Below are positions 18,473 to 26,362 of a DNA stretch of 64,000 bases, piece after piece (position 1 is the stretch's first letter; each line of letters starts with the position of its first letter). The translations under genes were made by a program, and so were the position numbers. Origin of the DNA: Candidatus Rokuibacteriota bacterium. Its GTDB lineage: Bacteria; Methylomirabilota; Methylomirabilia; Rokubacteriales; CSP1-6. Below the pieces are notes generated by a model. That model saw only the letters and a program-made list of their open reading frames with translations, was not told where the DNA came from and made no database searches. Location: the NCBI GenBank assembly GCA_003221695.1, contig QHSX01000042.1, forward strand, positions 62,001-126,000. Direction: 5' to 3'.

Positions 18473-19654
18473 ATGGCCACCGCTGACGTCGTTGTCGTCG
18501 GAGGAGGCGCCAACGGGACGAGCACGGCCTTCCACCTGACTCGGCTCGGCGTCAGGAATGTGGTCCTGCTCGAGCGCCATTGGTTAGCCGCGGGAGCGAC
18601 GGGCAAGTCGGGCTCGCTGGTCCGGATGCACTACACGAACGAGCACGAGTCGCGACTGGCGTTCGAGAGTCTGAAGGTCTTTCAGGGGTTCCACGCCGAG
18701 GTCGGGGGCGACTGCGGCTTCGAGCCCGTCGGCTTCGTGCAGCTCGTCGGGCGCAGTTACGCGGATCAGCTCCGCCGCAACGTGGCGATGCAGCAGCGGA
18801 TCGGGATCAAGACCGAGCTCGTTTCTCCCGAGGACCTCCCGCGCCTGCTCCCCGGCGTCACCATGGACGACGTCGGCGGCGCGGCGTGGGAGCCCGAGTC
18901 CGGCTACGCCGACCCGAATGCAACCGCCTTCGCGTTCGCGGCGGCCGCGGCGCGGGCGGGCGCGCGGATCGAGACCGGGCGCGAGGTGACGCGGGTCGTC
19001 GTCGAGGGGGGGCGCGTCGTCGCGGTCGAGACTCAGGGCGGCCGCATCGCCACGCCCGTCGTCGTGCTCGTCCCCGGCGCCTGGGCGCGTCCCCTCCTCG
19101 AGCCGCTCGGGCTCGACTTCGGCCTCCTGCCCTACCGGGTCCAGATCGCGATCTTCCGCTGGCCCCCGGGCATGGCGCGAGGCCATCCGGTCGTCATTGA
19201 CGCGGTCCACAAGTCCTGGATGCGCCCCGAGGGGAGCGCCGGGACGCTGATCGGCGTGGAGCTCGGCGCCGGCCACGCCGACCCCGACCGCTACAACGAG
19301 TCCGTCGACCCCGAGTACGTGGCTCACTGCCGCGAGAGGTTGTCCGCGCGCTTTCCCGCATTCGCGTCCGCCACGATGCGCGGCGGCTGGGCGGGAATGA
19401 TCATGATGAGCCCGGACGGCCGGCCCATCATCGACCGCATCCGGTCGATCGACGGGCTCTACGTGATGCTCGGCGACTCGGGCACGTCGTTCAAGACGTC
19501 GCCGGCGATCGGTCGGTGCCTGGCCGAGTGGATCGTCGAGGGCCGATCGCACACGGTGGACCTCACGCCGTTCCGCGCGACGCGCTTCGCCGAGGGCCAG
19601 CCCTGGATCGACGAGTCCAACTACGGCCGCGAGCGGCTGACGATCTCGCGCTGA
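18473..19654 (+). CDS. FAD-dependent amine/amino-acid oxidoreductase (DAO family)
   Basis: The 393-residue enzyme starts with the FAD-binding fold ADVVVVGGGANGTSTAFHL and has the DAO-family layout of sarcosine, glycine and D-amino-acid oxidases (an EPESGYADPNATAFAFAAAA block, then a C-terminal GDSGTSFKTSPAIGRCLAEW that closes over FAD). It would oxidise an N-methyl or amino group. The ATG at 18473 starts at the Rossmann strand; the longer frame upstream translates the regulatory repeats and is not credible. The gene is read away from the Dpp operon and may process an imported compound. The exact substrate is unknown. Confidence 0.9.
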   Translation: MATADVVVVGGGANGTSTAFHLTRLGVRNVVLLERHWLAAGATGKSGSLVRMHYTNEHESRLAFESLKVFQGFHAEVGGDCGFEPVGFVQLVGRSYADQLRRNVAMQQRIGIKTELVSPEDLPRLLPGVTMDDVGGAAWEPESGYADPNATAFAFAAAAARAGARIETGREVTRVVVEGGRVVAVETQGGRIATPVVVLVPGAWARPLLEPLGLDFGLLPYRVQIAIFRWPPGMARGHPVVIDAVHKSWMRPEGSAGTLIGVELGAGHADPDRYNESVDPEYVAHCRERLSARFPAFASATMRGGWAGMIMMSPDGRPIIDRIRSIDGLYVMLGDSGTSFKTSPAIGRCLAEWIVEGRSHTVDLTPFRATRFAEGQPWIDESNYGRERLTISR

Positions 19655-19799
19655 CTGGCGTGGGTAATGACGGTCTGGTACTCCCCTCATGGTGCTCGGG
19701 GAGCACGTGAGGCTGACGCCGTGGACGCGTGTATCGGATCACCGGCATTGACAGGCTGGCGCGCCGCCCGTTGAATGTCGGTTGGAGGTGTTGCAGGCA
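19655..19799 (+). promoter_or_regulatory. Promoter of the Uma2 gene and an upstream hairpin
   Basis: A perfect TTGACA at 19748-19753 is followed after 17 bp by TTGAAT at 19771-19776. Transcription would begin near 19783, leaving a short leader that carries GGAGGT at 19784-19789. Upstream, GTGCTC and GAGCAC around a GGG loop (about 19687-19701) form a hairpin that may end the previous transcript. Confidence 0.55.
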
Positions 19800-20363
19800 A
19801 TGTCGGTCGACCTCAACCGGCGGCGATTCACGGTCGACGAGTACCACCGGATGGGCGAGGCCGGGATCCTCGCTGAGCATGAGCCGGTCGAACTCATCGC
19901 CGGGGAGATCGTCGTGCGCGAGCCGATCGGCTCGCGGCACGCCGGTACGGTGAACCGGCTCACTCGTCTCTGGACGTCACGGCTGGGTGACCGCGCCATC
20001 GTCCAGATCCAGAACCCGATCGAGCTGCCGAAGGAGGACTCCGAGCCCCAGCCCGACGTGACGGTGCTGCGTCCGCGCGCGGACTTTTACACGGGGGCGC
20101 ATCCGGTGACCGCCGATGTCCTGCTCCTCATCGAAGTGTCCGACTCCACCCTGGCCGTGGACCGCCGGGTGAGGATGCCCCTCTACGCCCGCGCCGCCAT
20201 CCCCGAGGCCTGGATCCTGGATCTGACCGCGGACCGCGTGGAGGTCTACCGCGCGCCGACGGCAGACGGGTACGAGCGAGTCGTGACGCTCGAGCGCGGG
20301 CAACGGCTCGCGCCAGAGGCCTTCCCCGATCTGATAGTTACGGTCGAGGATTTACTCGGCTGA
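19800..20363 (+). CDS. Uma2-family putative restriction endonuclease-like protein
   Basis: This 187-residue protein belongs to the Uma2 (DUF820) family, whose fold is that of PD-(D/E)xK nucleases. Visible signatures are FTVDEYHRMGEAGIL, VELIAGEIVVREPIGSRH, the catalytic-type PDVTVL and LLIEVSDSTLAVD, and MPLYARAAIPEAWILDL. The biological role is not established for the family; the genes often occur in many copies. The ATG at 19800 has GGAGGT ten bases upstream and an almost consensus promoter, so the gene is its own transcription unit. Confidence 0.88.
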   Translation: MSVDLNRRRFTVDEYHRMGEAGILAEHEPVELIAGEIVVREPIGSRHAGTVNRLTRLWTSRLGDRAIVQIQNPIELPKEDSEPQPDVTVLRPRADFYTGAHPVTADVLLLIEVSDSTLAVDRRVRMPLYARAAIPEAWILDLTADRVEVYRAPTADGYERVVTLERGQRLAPEAFPDLIVTVEDLLG

Positions 20364-20468
20364 CTTTCCCCGAGGGGCGGGCGAAGCCCGCGCTCGAAAG
20401 GCAGTGAGACCAGTGCCGCGTGGTCCCGCGATCCCCGCCGAGCGTGCGGCGTCGGCGATGCCGGCGCG

Positions 20469-21812
20469 TCAGGCCGCGCCGGGCTGGGCGAGGTGGGTGC
20501 GGCGGACCCGGGCCTGCACGTCCTGGACGACGTTGCGCTCGAGCGTGATCTCGACCTCGTGGTGCTCGACGTCCCAGCGACTCACGGTCGAGAGCCACCC
20601 GAACCGGCGCCGCCGCTGGGGCACGACCTTGCGACCGCGGTAGACCAGGAGCCGGCGATCGGGCGCCAGCGGCTGCTCGTGCTCCTCGTGGTCGGCGCCG
20701 CAGAGGCGGATCACCTCCTCGTACGTGGTGGAGCCCGGCGCGATGCGCGCCAGCGTCTCGCGCGAGACCACGGTGCCGGTCTGCCGTTCCACGGGCACGC
20801 TGCGCGGGCTGATGTGGATCCGCCCCGAGAGCTTCCCGCCCACGCGCTTGACGAGCATCGTCAGCAGCGGGCCGGCCAGGTTGCCGAGCACGAAGAAGAG
20901 TGCGGCGAAGAGCACCGGCGCCCACGACTGCCACCCCGTGAAGTACCCGAACTGGACGGTGAGCACCTGCGGCGTGGCTCCCTGGGCATGCTCGAGGAAG
21001 GCCGAGACGACCTGGGTGGACTCGAGGACCTCGCTCATCCGGCGGGTGGCCGTGCCCGGGAAGACGTCCTGGATCTTGAGGTGCTCGGTGTGGGTGAAGT
21101 TAATGAGGAGCTGCGAGGGCTCGTCGGCGAGCCGGACGACGCGATCGCGGTTCTCGAGGTAGAGGGGGAAGAGCGCCCGCCCCCGCACGTCGTTGAAGGT
21201 CAGCGAGATCGTGTAACGGGGACCCCAGAAGACGTTCTCGACCCACGTGGCCGGTCGGGGTCGGACGAGTCGCGGCAGGCCCATCCCGAGGCGCATGAGC
21301 CACGTGCGGTTGGCGAGGAGCGGCGTCCACGGGATCCGCACGTACGTGGCGGGTGACGTGAGCCCCAGCGGGCCGCCCTGGCGCACGAACGACACGAAGG
21401 GCGCGCCGCCGGGGATGGGTTGCGGCGCGGCCTCCCGGCCCATCCGGTAGAGGCTCTGCGCGTGGAGTGGAAGCCGCCCGTCGCCGATCACGGAGTACCC
21501 GCGCGCCTCCACGTAGCGCGCAAGCTCCGGGTCGGGCGTGCCCCTGACGGTGAGCTCGTCGACCTCGTCGGGCCAGAGCAAGAAGAGATCCTGCTCGATG
21601 TCGGCGCCCGACTTGGTCGGCGGGATGACGAGGCTCCACAGGACGTCGACCGCCGTGGTGCCGAGCGCCGGCGTCACGGTCGCGCGCACGAACAGCGGCC
21701 CGATCGCGAAGTCGGGGTGTGATCGCGTTGCGAGAAACACCTGGGCGTCGACGGCGCCCGGGGTCGCCGCGAGCAGGAGCCCGGTGAGGACCCAGGCCTT
21801 AGATCGTGACAG
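20469..21812 (-). CDS. Exported, membrane-anchored protein of unknown function
   Basis: The frame gives 423 residues from the first GTG at 21740, but the sequence just upstream encodes a textbook signal peptide (SRSKAWVLTGLLLAATPGAV then DAQ) that is reached only from a CTG at 21812, overlapping the 3' end of the binding-protein gene by 14 bases. I use that start (447 residues). The rest is a large soluble region with beta-rich repeats (VENVFWGPRYTISLTF, VTPALGTTAVDVLWSLVIP). A single strong membrane span (SWAPVLFAALFFVLGNLAGP) sits about two thirds along, and a basic cytoplasmic tail follows containing IAPGSTTYEEVIRLCGAD, which resembles a BamE/SmpA-like motif. I do not recognise the family. 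Confidence 0.75.
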   Translation of the reverse strand: MSRSKAWVLTGLLLAATPGAVDAQVFLATRSHPDFAIGPLFVRATVTPALGTTAVDVLWSLVIPPTKSGADIEQDLFLLWPDEVDELTVRGTPDPELARYVEARGYSVIGDGRLPLHAQSLYRMGREAAPQPIPGGAPFVSFVRQGGPLGLTSPATYVRIPWTPLLANRTWLMRLGMGLPRLVRPRPATWVENVFWGPRYTISLTFNDVRGRALFPLYLENRDRVVRLADEPSQLLINFTHTEHLKIQDVFPGTATRRMSEVLESTQVVSAFLEHAQGATPQVLTVQFGYFTGWQSWAPVLFAALFFVLGNLAGPLLTMLVKRVGGKLSGRIHISPRSVPVERQTGTVVSRETLARIAPGSTTYEEVIRLCGADHEEHEQPLAPDRRLLVYRGRKVVPQRRRRFGWLSTVSRWDVEHHEVEITLERNVVQDVQARVRRTHLAQPGAA

Positions 21813-22773
21813 GCGTGAACTCTCGCGTGAAGTGCTCCTCGAGCGGCAGCTTCTTCTTGATGACGCCGTACTCGAGGAGCGTCCCCTGCATCACGGCGAG
21901 CGCCGCGACGTCGATGCGCCCGTCCACGGGGAGGAGCGGTCCCGAGATCTTGTGGGCGCGCAGCACCGCCTCGGGCGACCAGCCGAGCTTCTGCGCGCAG
22001 ATGAGGGCGGCCTCCCGCGGGCTCTCGCGCATGAGCTTGAGCGCGGTGAACAGCGCCCGCAGGCTCTTCCTGACCGGGTCGGCCTGGCTTCGGATGGTGT
22101 CCTCCGACGCGTACTGGATCTGGCTGATCCATTTTCCCGTGACCGCGTCGAAGCGGAGCAGCACCTTGGACTTGCCCTGGAGCTCGGTGACGGCGCCCCC
22201 GTCGCCCCAGACGTAGGCGGCGATCTCCCCCCGGGCCAGCGCCGCAAGCTGGGCGTCGAGGCCGCCCAGACCGACGATCTGCACGTCCTTGTCCGGGTCC
22301 CAGCCCTCCTTCTTCGCCAGCATGCGCGCGAAGATCCACGTCGTCGCGCCGACGCGCGTGACACCGATCGCGCGTCCCCGGAGGTCGGCGACGGCGTGGA
22401 CGTCGGTGCCGACGTTCAGGGTAAAGTGGTTGCCCTCGGTGTGCGTCGCGATCATCTTGATCGGCGAGCCCGCCTCCCGAAAGACGAGGATGTCGGTGCT
22501 CCCGGTGATTCCGACGAGGATGTCGCCGCCCATGACGGCCTTGAGGAGGTCGGGGCCGCCGCGGAAGGGGACGAACTCGGCCGCGAGGCCCTCCTTGGCG
22601 AAGAACCCGCGCTCGAGCGCCACGATGACCGGCCCCGCCATCGAATAGTCGCCAAGGACGGCCGTGCCGATCTTCACCGCGGTGGCCGCGCGCGCGAGCC
22701 GTGGCCCCAGGCCGATCGGGGCCGCCGCGAGCGTGGCGAGGAACCGGCGGCGGGAGATCGAGGTCGTGGCCAT
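21799..22773 (-). CDS. NMT1/SsuA-like ABC transporter substrate-binding protein
   Basis: The 324-residue protein has a twin-arginine signal (SRRRFLATLAAAP) and the two-lobed layout of NMT1/TauA/SsuA proteins: VALERGFFAKEGLAAEFVPF, VGITGSTDILVF, LRGRAIGVTRVGATTW. Such proteins bind sulfonates, thiamine precursors or aromatic acids for NitT/TauT transporters. I choose the ATG at 22773 because GGAGACC precedes it and the Tat signal follows. No permease is adjacent; the orphan ATPase and permeases at 11913-14354 lack a binding protein and might be its partners, which is inference. Confidence 0.9.
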   Translation of the reverse strand: MATTSISRRRFLATLAAAPIGLGPRLARAATAVKIGTAVLGDYSMAGPVIVALERGFFAKEGLAAEFVPFRGGPDLLKAVMGGDILVGITGSTDILVFREAGSPIKMIATHTEGNHFTLNVGTDVHAVADLRGRAIGVTRVGATTWIFARMLAKKEGWDPDKDVQIVGLGGLDAQLAALARGEIAAYVWGDGGAVTELQGKSKVLLRFDAVTGKWISQIQYASEDTIRSQADPVRKSLRALFTALKLMRESPREAALICAQKLGWSPEAVLRAHKISGPLLPVDGRIDVAALAVMQGTLLEYGVIKKKLPLEEHFTREFTPVTI

Positions 22774-22785
22774 GCGTCGGTCTCC

Positions 22786-22814
22786 TTGACTTTCGTGCGA
22801 GCCTTCCATACGTT
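22786..22814 (+). promoter_or_regulatory. Possible promoter of the crotonase pair
   Basis: TTGACT (22786-22791) and TACGTT (22809-22814) are 17 bp apart in the short gap between the divergent binding-protein and crotonase genes. The -10 box is weak. Confidence 0.4.
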
Positions 22815-22875
22815 AGGTCGCGCTGTCCATGGGTACCGCCTGCGTCGAACGCGCCGGCCGCGATCGTACATCGTC

Positions 22876-23682
22876 GTGAGCCGGTTTCACAATCCGGACG
22901 TTCCCGTCGCCTACACGGTCGAAGAGGGGATCGCCTGGATCACGTTGAATCGCCCCGCGGTGCTGAACGCGCTCGACACCGAGCTCGCCGCCGCGCTCGC
23001 CGATCACGCGGAGGCCGCGGCCGCCGATCCCGCTGTCGCGCTCGTCGTCGTCCGCGGGGCCGGCCGGGCGTTCTGCTCAGGCATGGATCGCACGGCGCTG
23101 GCCGCCCGAGAGATCGGCGAGACGTTCTACCGCCACTGGATCCGCGGGCTGAACCGCCTCGAAGACATGTCGAAGATCTCGATCGCGGTGCTGCACGGCT
23201 ACGCGATCGGCGGCGGTCTCCAGCTGGCGCTCGCCTGCGACCTGCGCCTCGCCGCCGCCGACGCCGTGCTCGGTCTCGGCGCGACACGGCACGGGCTCGT
23301 CCCCGACGGCGCCGTGCTCCGTCTCGCGCGCGTCGTCGGGCTTGGCCGGGCCAAGGAGCTCGCGCTCCTCAACGACGAGGTGGCCCCGGCGGAGGCGCGC
23401 GCCATCGGCCTCGTCAACTGGGTGTGCCCGGCCGCCGACCTCGACCGCACGCTGCAGTCCATCGTCTCGAAGGTGCGCGCCGCCTCGCCGACCGCGGCCG
23501 CGCACACGAAACGGCTCCTCCACGAGTCCTTCCATCGGGACCCGCGGGCCATGATCGAGGACGTCGTGAAGGCGCAGAACGAGTGCATGCATTCGTGGGA
23601 GATGGACGAGGCCAACCGGGCGTGGCGGGAGCGGCGAGAGGCGGTCTTCTACCCGCCGCGCCCTAGCGGAGGTCACCGGTGA
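22876..23682 (+). CDS. Crotonase-family protein lacking both hydratase glutamates
   Basis: The 268-residue protein has the enoyl-CoA hydratase/isomerase fold: [14 protein letters not shown], the oxyanion-hole strands AFCSGMD and [20 protein letters not shown], and [15 protein letters not shown]. In classical hydratases two glutamates (E144 and E164 of the rat enzyme) activate water. The matching positions here are Gln (Q116 in GGGLQLAL) and Ala (A136 in GLGATRHG), so it is probably not a hydratase. An Asp at 144 may serve in an isomerase, hydrolase or C-C lyase reaction. The GTG at 22876 begins the conserved region; the 714-residue frame around it is an artefact of GC-rich sequence. The stop overlaps the next crotonase start. 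Confidence 0.88.
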   Translation: MSRFHNPDVPVAYTVEEGIAWITLNRPAVLNALDTELAAALADHAEAAAADPAVALVVVRGAGRAFCSGMDRTALAAREIGETFYRHWIRGLNRLEDMSKISIAVLHGYAIGGGLQLALACDLRLAAADAVLGLGATRHGLVPDGAVLRLARVVGLGRAKELALLNDEVAPAEARAIGLVNWVCPAADLDRTLQSIVSKVRAASPTAAAHTKRLLHESFHRDPRAMIEDVVKAQNECMHSWEMDEANRAWRERREAVFYPPRPSGGHR

Positions 23683-24479
23683 CGTACACGGACATCCTCT
23701 ACGAGAAGAAAGACGGCGTCGCCTGGATCACGATCAACCGCCCGGAGGTGCGTAACGCCTTCCGCACCAGGACCGTCGCCGAGCTCACCGACGCGTTCCT
23801 CGACGCGCGCTGGGACCGGTCCGTCGGCGTCGTCGTGCTCAGCGGAAGCGGCGACAAGGCGTTCTGCTCTGGCGGCGATCAGAAGGAGCGTGGGCAGGGT
23901 GGCTACGCGCCAGGCGTCGCAGGCACGGCGGACGCGCGCCCGATGGACGTGGAAGCGCTGCACAGCGCCATCCGCCACATCCCCAAGCCCGTCATCGCCA
24001 TGGTCAACGGCTTCGCCATCGGTGGCGGCCACGTCCTCCACGTCCTCTGCGACCTCTCGATCGCCTCGGACAACGCGGTCTTCGGCCAGACGGGGCCGCG
24101 CGTGGGGAGCGTCGACGCCGGCCACGGCACCGGCTACCTCGCCCGCGTCGTCGGTGAGAAGAAGGCGCGGGAGATCTGGTATCTCTGCCGTCAGTACTCG
24201 GCCGAGGAGGCGCTCGCGATGGGGCTCGTGAACAAGGTCGTGCCCCTCAAGGAGCTGCGCGCCGAGGTGGAAAAGTGGTGCGCCGAGCTGCTCGAGAAGA
24301 GCCCGACGGCGCTGGCGCTCGCCAAGCAATCGTTCAACGTCGACTCCGAGCAGCGCGCCGGCGTGGCGCAGTTCGCCCACACCGCGCTCAACCTCTACTA
24401 CCAGACCGAGGAGGCGATGGAGGGCCGGAACGCGTTCGTCGAGAAGCGTCCGGTCAACTTCAAGAAGTTCCGCCGGTAG
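23679..24479 (+). CDS. MenB/BadI-like crotonase (ring-forming or ring-opening acyl-CoA enzyme)
   Basis: This 266-residue protein is much closer to naphthoate synthase (MenB) and 2-ketocyclohexanecarboxyl-CoA hydrolase (BadI) than to ordinary hydratases: [56 protein letters not shown] and a C-terminal [10 protein letters not shown]. MenB makes the naphthoquinone ring; BadI opens a cyclohexane ring in benzoate and alicyclic acid breakdown. GSVD(A/P)[17 protein letters not shown] and SPTALA-AK-SFN fit BadI a little better, while FGQTGP and EGRNAF fit MenB. No other men genes are present, and a BadH-like dehydrogenase lies at 47381, so a BadI-like role is favoured but not proven. Confidence 0.85.
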   Translation: MTYTDILYEKKDGVAWITINRPEVRNAFRTRTVAELTDAFLDARWDRSVGVVVLSGSGDKAFCSGGDQKERGQGGYAPGVAGTADARPMDVEALHSAIRHIPKPVIAMVNGFAIGGGHVLHVLCDLSIASDNAVFGQTGPRVGSVDAGHGTGYLARVVGEKKAREIWYLCRQYSAEEALAMGLVNKVVPLKELRAEVEKWCAELLEKSPTALALAKQSFNVDSEQRAGVAQFAHTALNLYYQTEEAMEGRNAFVEKRPVNFKKFRR

Positions 24480-24608
24480 TCCCCGTCCGCCCGGTCGTGG
24501 CCACGTTGCGATTGCGATCTGACCCTCTGCCCTCCTTTACGGGTAACTCCCTACCGGATATCAGGTGATTCCCCGATTCAAACATAGGGTGAAGTATTGG
24601 GAAATGGC

Positions 24609-24651
24609 TTCCGGAATGGTTCCGGAAACATTTCCGGAACCACTTCCGGCC
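24609..24651. promoter_or_regulatory. Helically phased TTCCGGAA array before the haloperoxidase gene
   Basis: TTCCGGAA occurs at 24609-24616, 24620-24627 and 24632-24639, with an imperfect fourth copy TTCCGGCC at 24644-24651. Starts are 11, 12 and 12 bp apart, about one DNA turn each. The array ends 19 bases before the ATG at 24671. Both this region and 18374-18411 also share an ACAT-GGGT-GAAG stretch just upstream. Confidence 0.6.
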
Positions 24652-24670
24652 TACCACGCGGAGCTGGACG

Positions 24671-26254
24671 ATGAGCAGAGAATTGAAGACCAGGCTCGTG
24701 CTCGCGGTGGTGCTCGCTTTGTTGCTCGGAATCGCCCGGAGCCCCACCGCGCAGGTGACTTCCATCACAGGGACGCTGGATTCGACCACCTCGAGCACGC
24801 CTCCGAGTCTTGCCTCGACGACCTCGAGTCTCGGGTTCTCCGGCGGTCTGAGGGACGCGTGGGGCCGGCTCTTCACGGCGCGGCAACCCTGTGCAGCGCC
24901 GAGCATGCCACCGAAGGTGGCCGACTCGGTCCGACGCTGGAATGCGATCACGAACAGCGCCAACGCGCTCGACCACACGCCGGTGGCGTCGGGCGAGAAC
25001 CGGGTCTTTGGGGAGCAATTAGGGCCGGGGCGAACGAGTCGGGCGTTCGCGATCATCCACATCGCGATCTTCGATGCGGTGAACGCGATCGCCGGCGGCT
25101 ACCAGAGCTACACGGGCCTTCCCCCTGCACCCCTCGGCACCTCCAAGGACGCCGCGATCGCCCAGGCGGCGCACGATGCGCTGGTCGCGCTCTTCCCTTC
25201 GCAGACGGCAAGCTTCGACTTGGAGCTCGCCGAAGACCTCAGCCAGATCCCGAATGGAGCCGCAAAGACCCAGGGAATCGATCTCGGGCACAGGGCCGCC
25301 GCCGCGATCCTCGCCCTCAGGGCCAACGATGGCTCGCAGCATGTCGAGCCTCGCGTCGGCGTCGATTTCATCACGAGTGACGAGGTGGGGAAGTGGCGCC
25401 AGGACCCGATCAGCCAAATCCCGCTCGCGCTGGGCGCATACTGGGGCACGGTCAAACCGTTCGTTCTGTGGTCGGCCGACCAGTTCCGGGTTCCGCCGCC
25501 ACCCGCTCTGGACAGCCTGGCGTATACGAACGCGTTCTACGAGGTGAAGCTCCTGGGCGGCGACGGGGTCGTCACACCGACAGTCCGAACCGAGGACCAG
25601 ACGATCACGGGGATCTACTGGGGCTACGACGGAACGCCGGGGTTGGGCACGCCACCGAGGCTGTACAACCAGATCACGGTGCACATCGCCGATCAGATGG
25701 GCTCCAACGCCGTCAAGCTTGCGCGGCTCTTGGCGCTGGTGAACGTGGCGATGGCCGACGAAGGGATTGCGACCTGGAAGGCGAAGTACGACTACCAGTT
25801 CTGGCGCCCGGTCACCGGCATCCGCGAGGCCGGCCCGACCGGCGCCGGCGACGGCAATCTGGCGACGCTCGGGGATCCGACCTTCAGGCCACTCGGGGCG
25901 CCGGCCAGCAATCTCGCCGGGCCGAACTTCACGCCGCCCTTCCCGGCCTATCCCTCCGGGCATGCCGGATTCGGGGCCGCTCTCTTCCAGATCTTGCGCA
26001 ACTTCTACCGGACCGACACCATCGCCTTCACCTTCGTGTCGGACGAATTCAACGGCATGACGCGCGACAACAAGGGCAACGTGCGCCCGCTCGTCCCGCG
26101 CAGCTTCTCGTCGCTCTCCGAGGCCGAGGAAGAGAACGGCCAGAGCCGCATCTACCTCGGTATCCACTGGGCCTTCGACAAGACCGAGGGTATCGCCCAC
26201 GGTCGGCGCGTGGCGGATTTCGTGTTCGCGAACGCTCTCGTGCCCGTGCCCTGA
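24671..26254 (+). CDS. Exported vanadium-dependent haloperoxidase/PAP2-superfamily protein
   Basis: The 527-residue protein has a signal peptide (KTRLVLAVVLALLLGIARSP) and then the vanadate-binding residues of vanadium chloroperoxidase with the right spacing: K372 and R379 in KAKYDYQFWRP, S429-G430-H431 in PSGHAG, and R493 and H499 in SRIYLGIHW. Members either oxidise halide with hydrogen peroxide outside the cell or act as acid phosphatases of the same fold. The FWRP-GIR segment and the long N-terminal helical region point to the haloperoxidase branch. Upstream lies an array of TTCCGGAA sites that may regulate it. It is not overlapped by neighbours. Confidence 0.88.
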   Translation: MSRELKTRLVLAVVLALLLGIARSPTAQVTSITGTLDSTTSSTPPSLASTTSSLGFSGGLRDAWGRLFTARQPCAAPSMPPKVADSVRRWNAITNSANALDHTPVASGENRVFGEQLGPGRTSRAFAIIHIAIFDAVNAIAGGYQSYTGLPPAPLGTSKDAAIAQAAHDALVALFPSQTASFDLELAEDLSQIPNGAAKTQGIDLGHRAAAAILALRANDGSQHVEPRVGVDFITSDEVGKWRQDPISQIPLALGAYWGTVKPFVLWSADQFRVPPPPALDSLAYTNAFYEVKLLGGDGVVTPTVRTEDQTITGIYWGYDGTPGLGTPPRLYNQITVHIADQMGSNAVKLARLLALVNVAMADEGIATWKAKYDYQFWRPVTGIREAGPTGAGDGNLATLGDPTFRPLGAPASNLAGPNFTPPFPAYPSGHAGFGAALFQILRNFYRTDTIAFTFVSDEFNGMTRDNKGNVRPLVPRSFSSLSEAEEENGQSRIYLGIHWAFDKTEGIAHGRRVADFVFANALVPVP

Positions 26255-26291
26255 CGAGATCCGCCGCATGATGCTGCCAGGGACGCGGGCG

Positions 26292-26311
26292 GGGGGCCCG
26301 TGGAGGCCCCC
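26292..26311 (+). terminator. GC hairpin after the haloperoxidase gene
   Basis: GGGGGCC and GGCCCCC pair across a CGTGGA loop, 38 bases after the stop codon. There is no T-run, so it may slow or protect the transcript end rather than act as a classical terminator. Confidence 0.4.
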
Positions 26312-26362
26312 ATCGATCCCCTAGTCCTCGCGCGTCGCTCCGGGTAAACTGCCGGCCGGCAC

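Noticed and set aside
21538-22875. N-terminal 446 codons of a 714-codon plus-strand frame fused to the crotonase
   Set aside because: This part is antisense to the NMT1-like binding protein and the exported protein and has no domain; only the part from the GTG at 22876 is a real protein.
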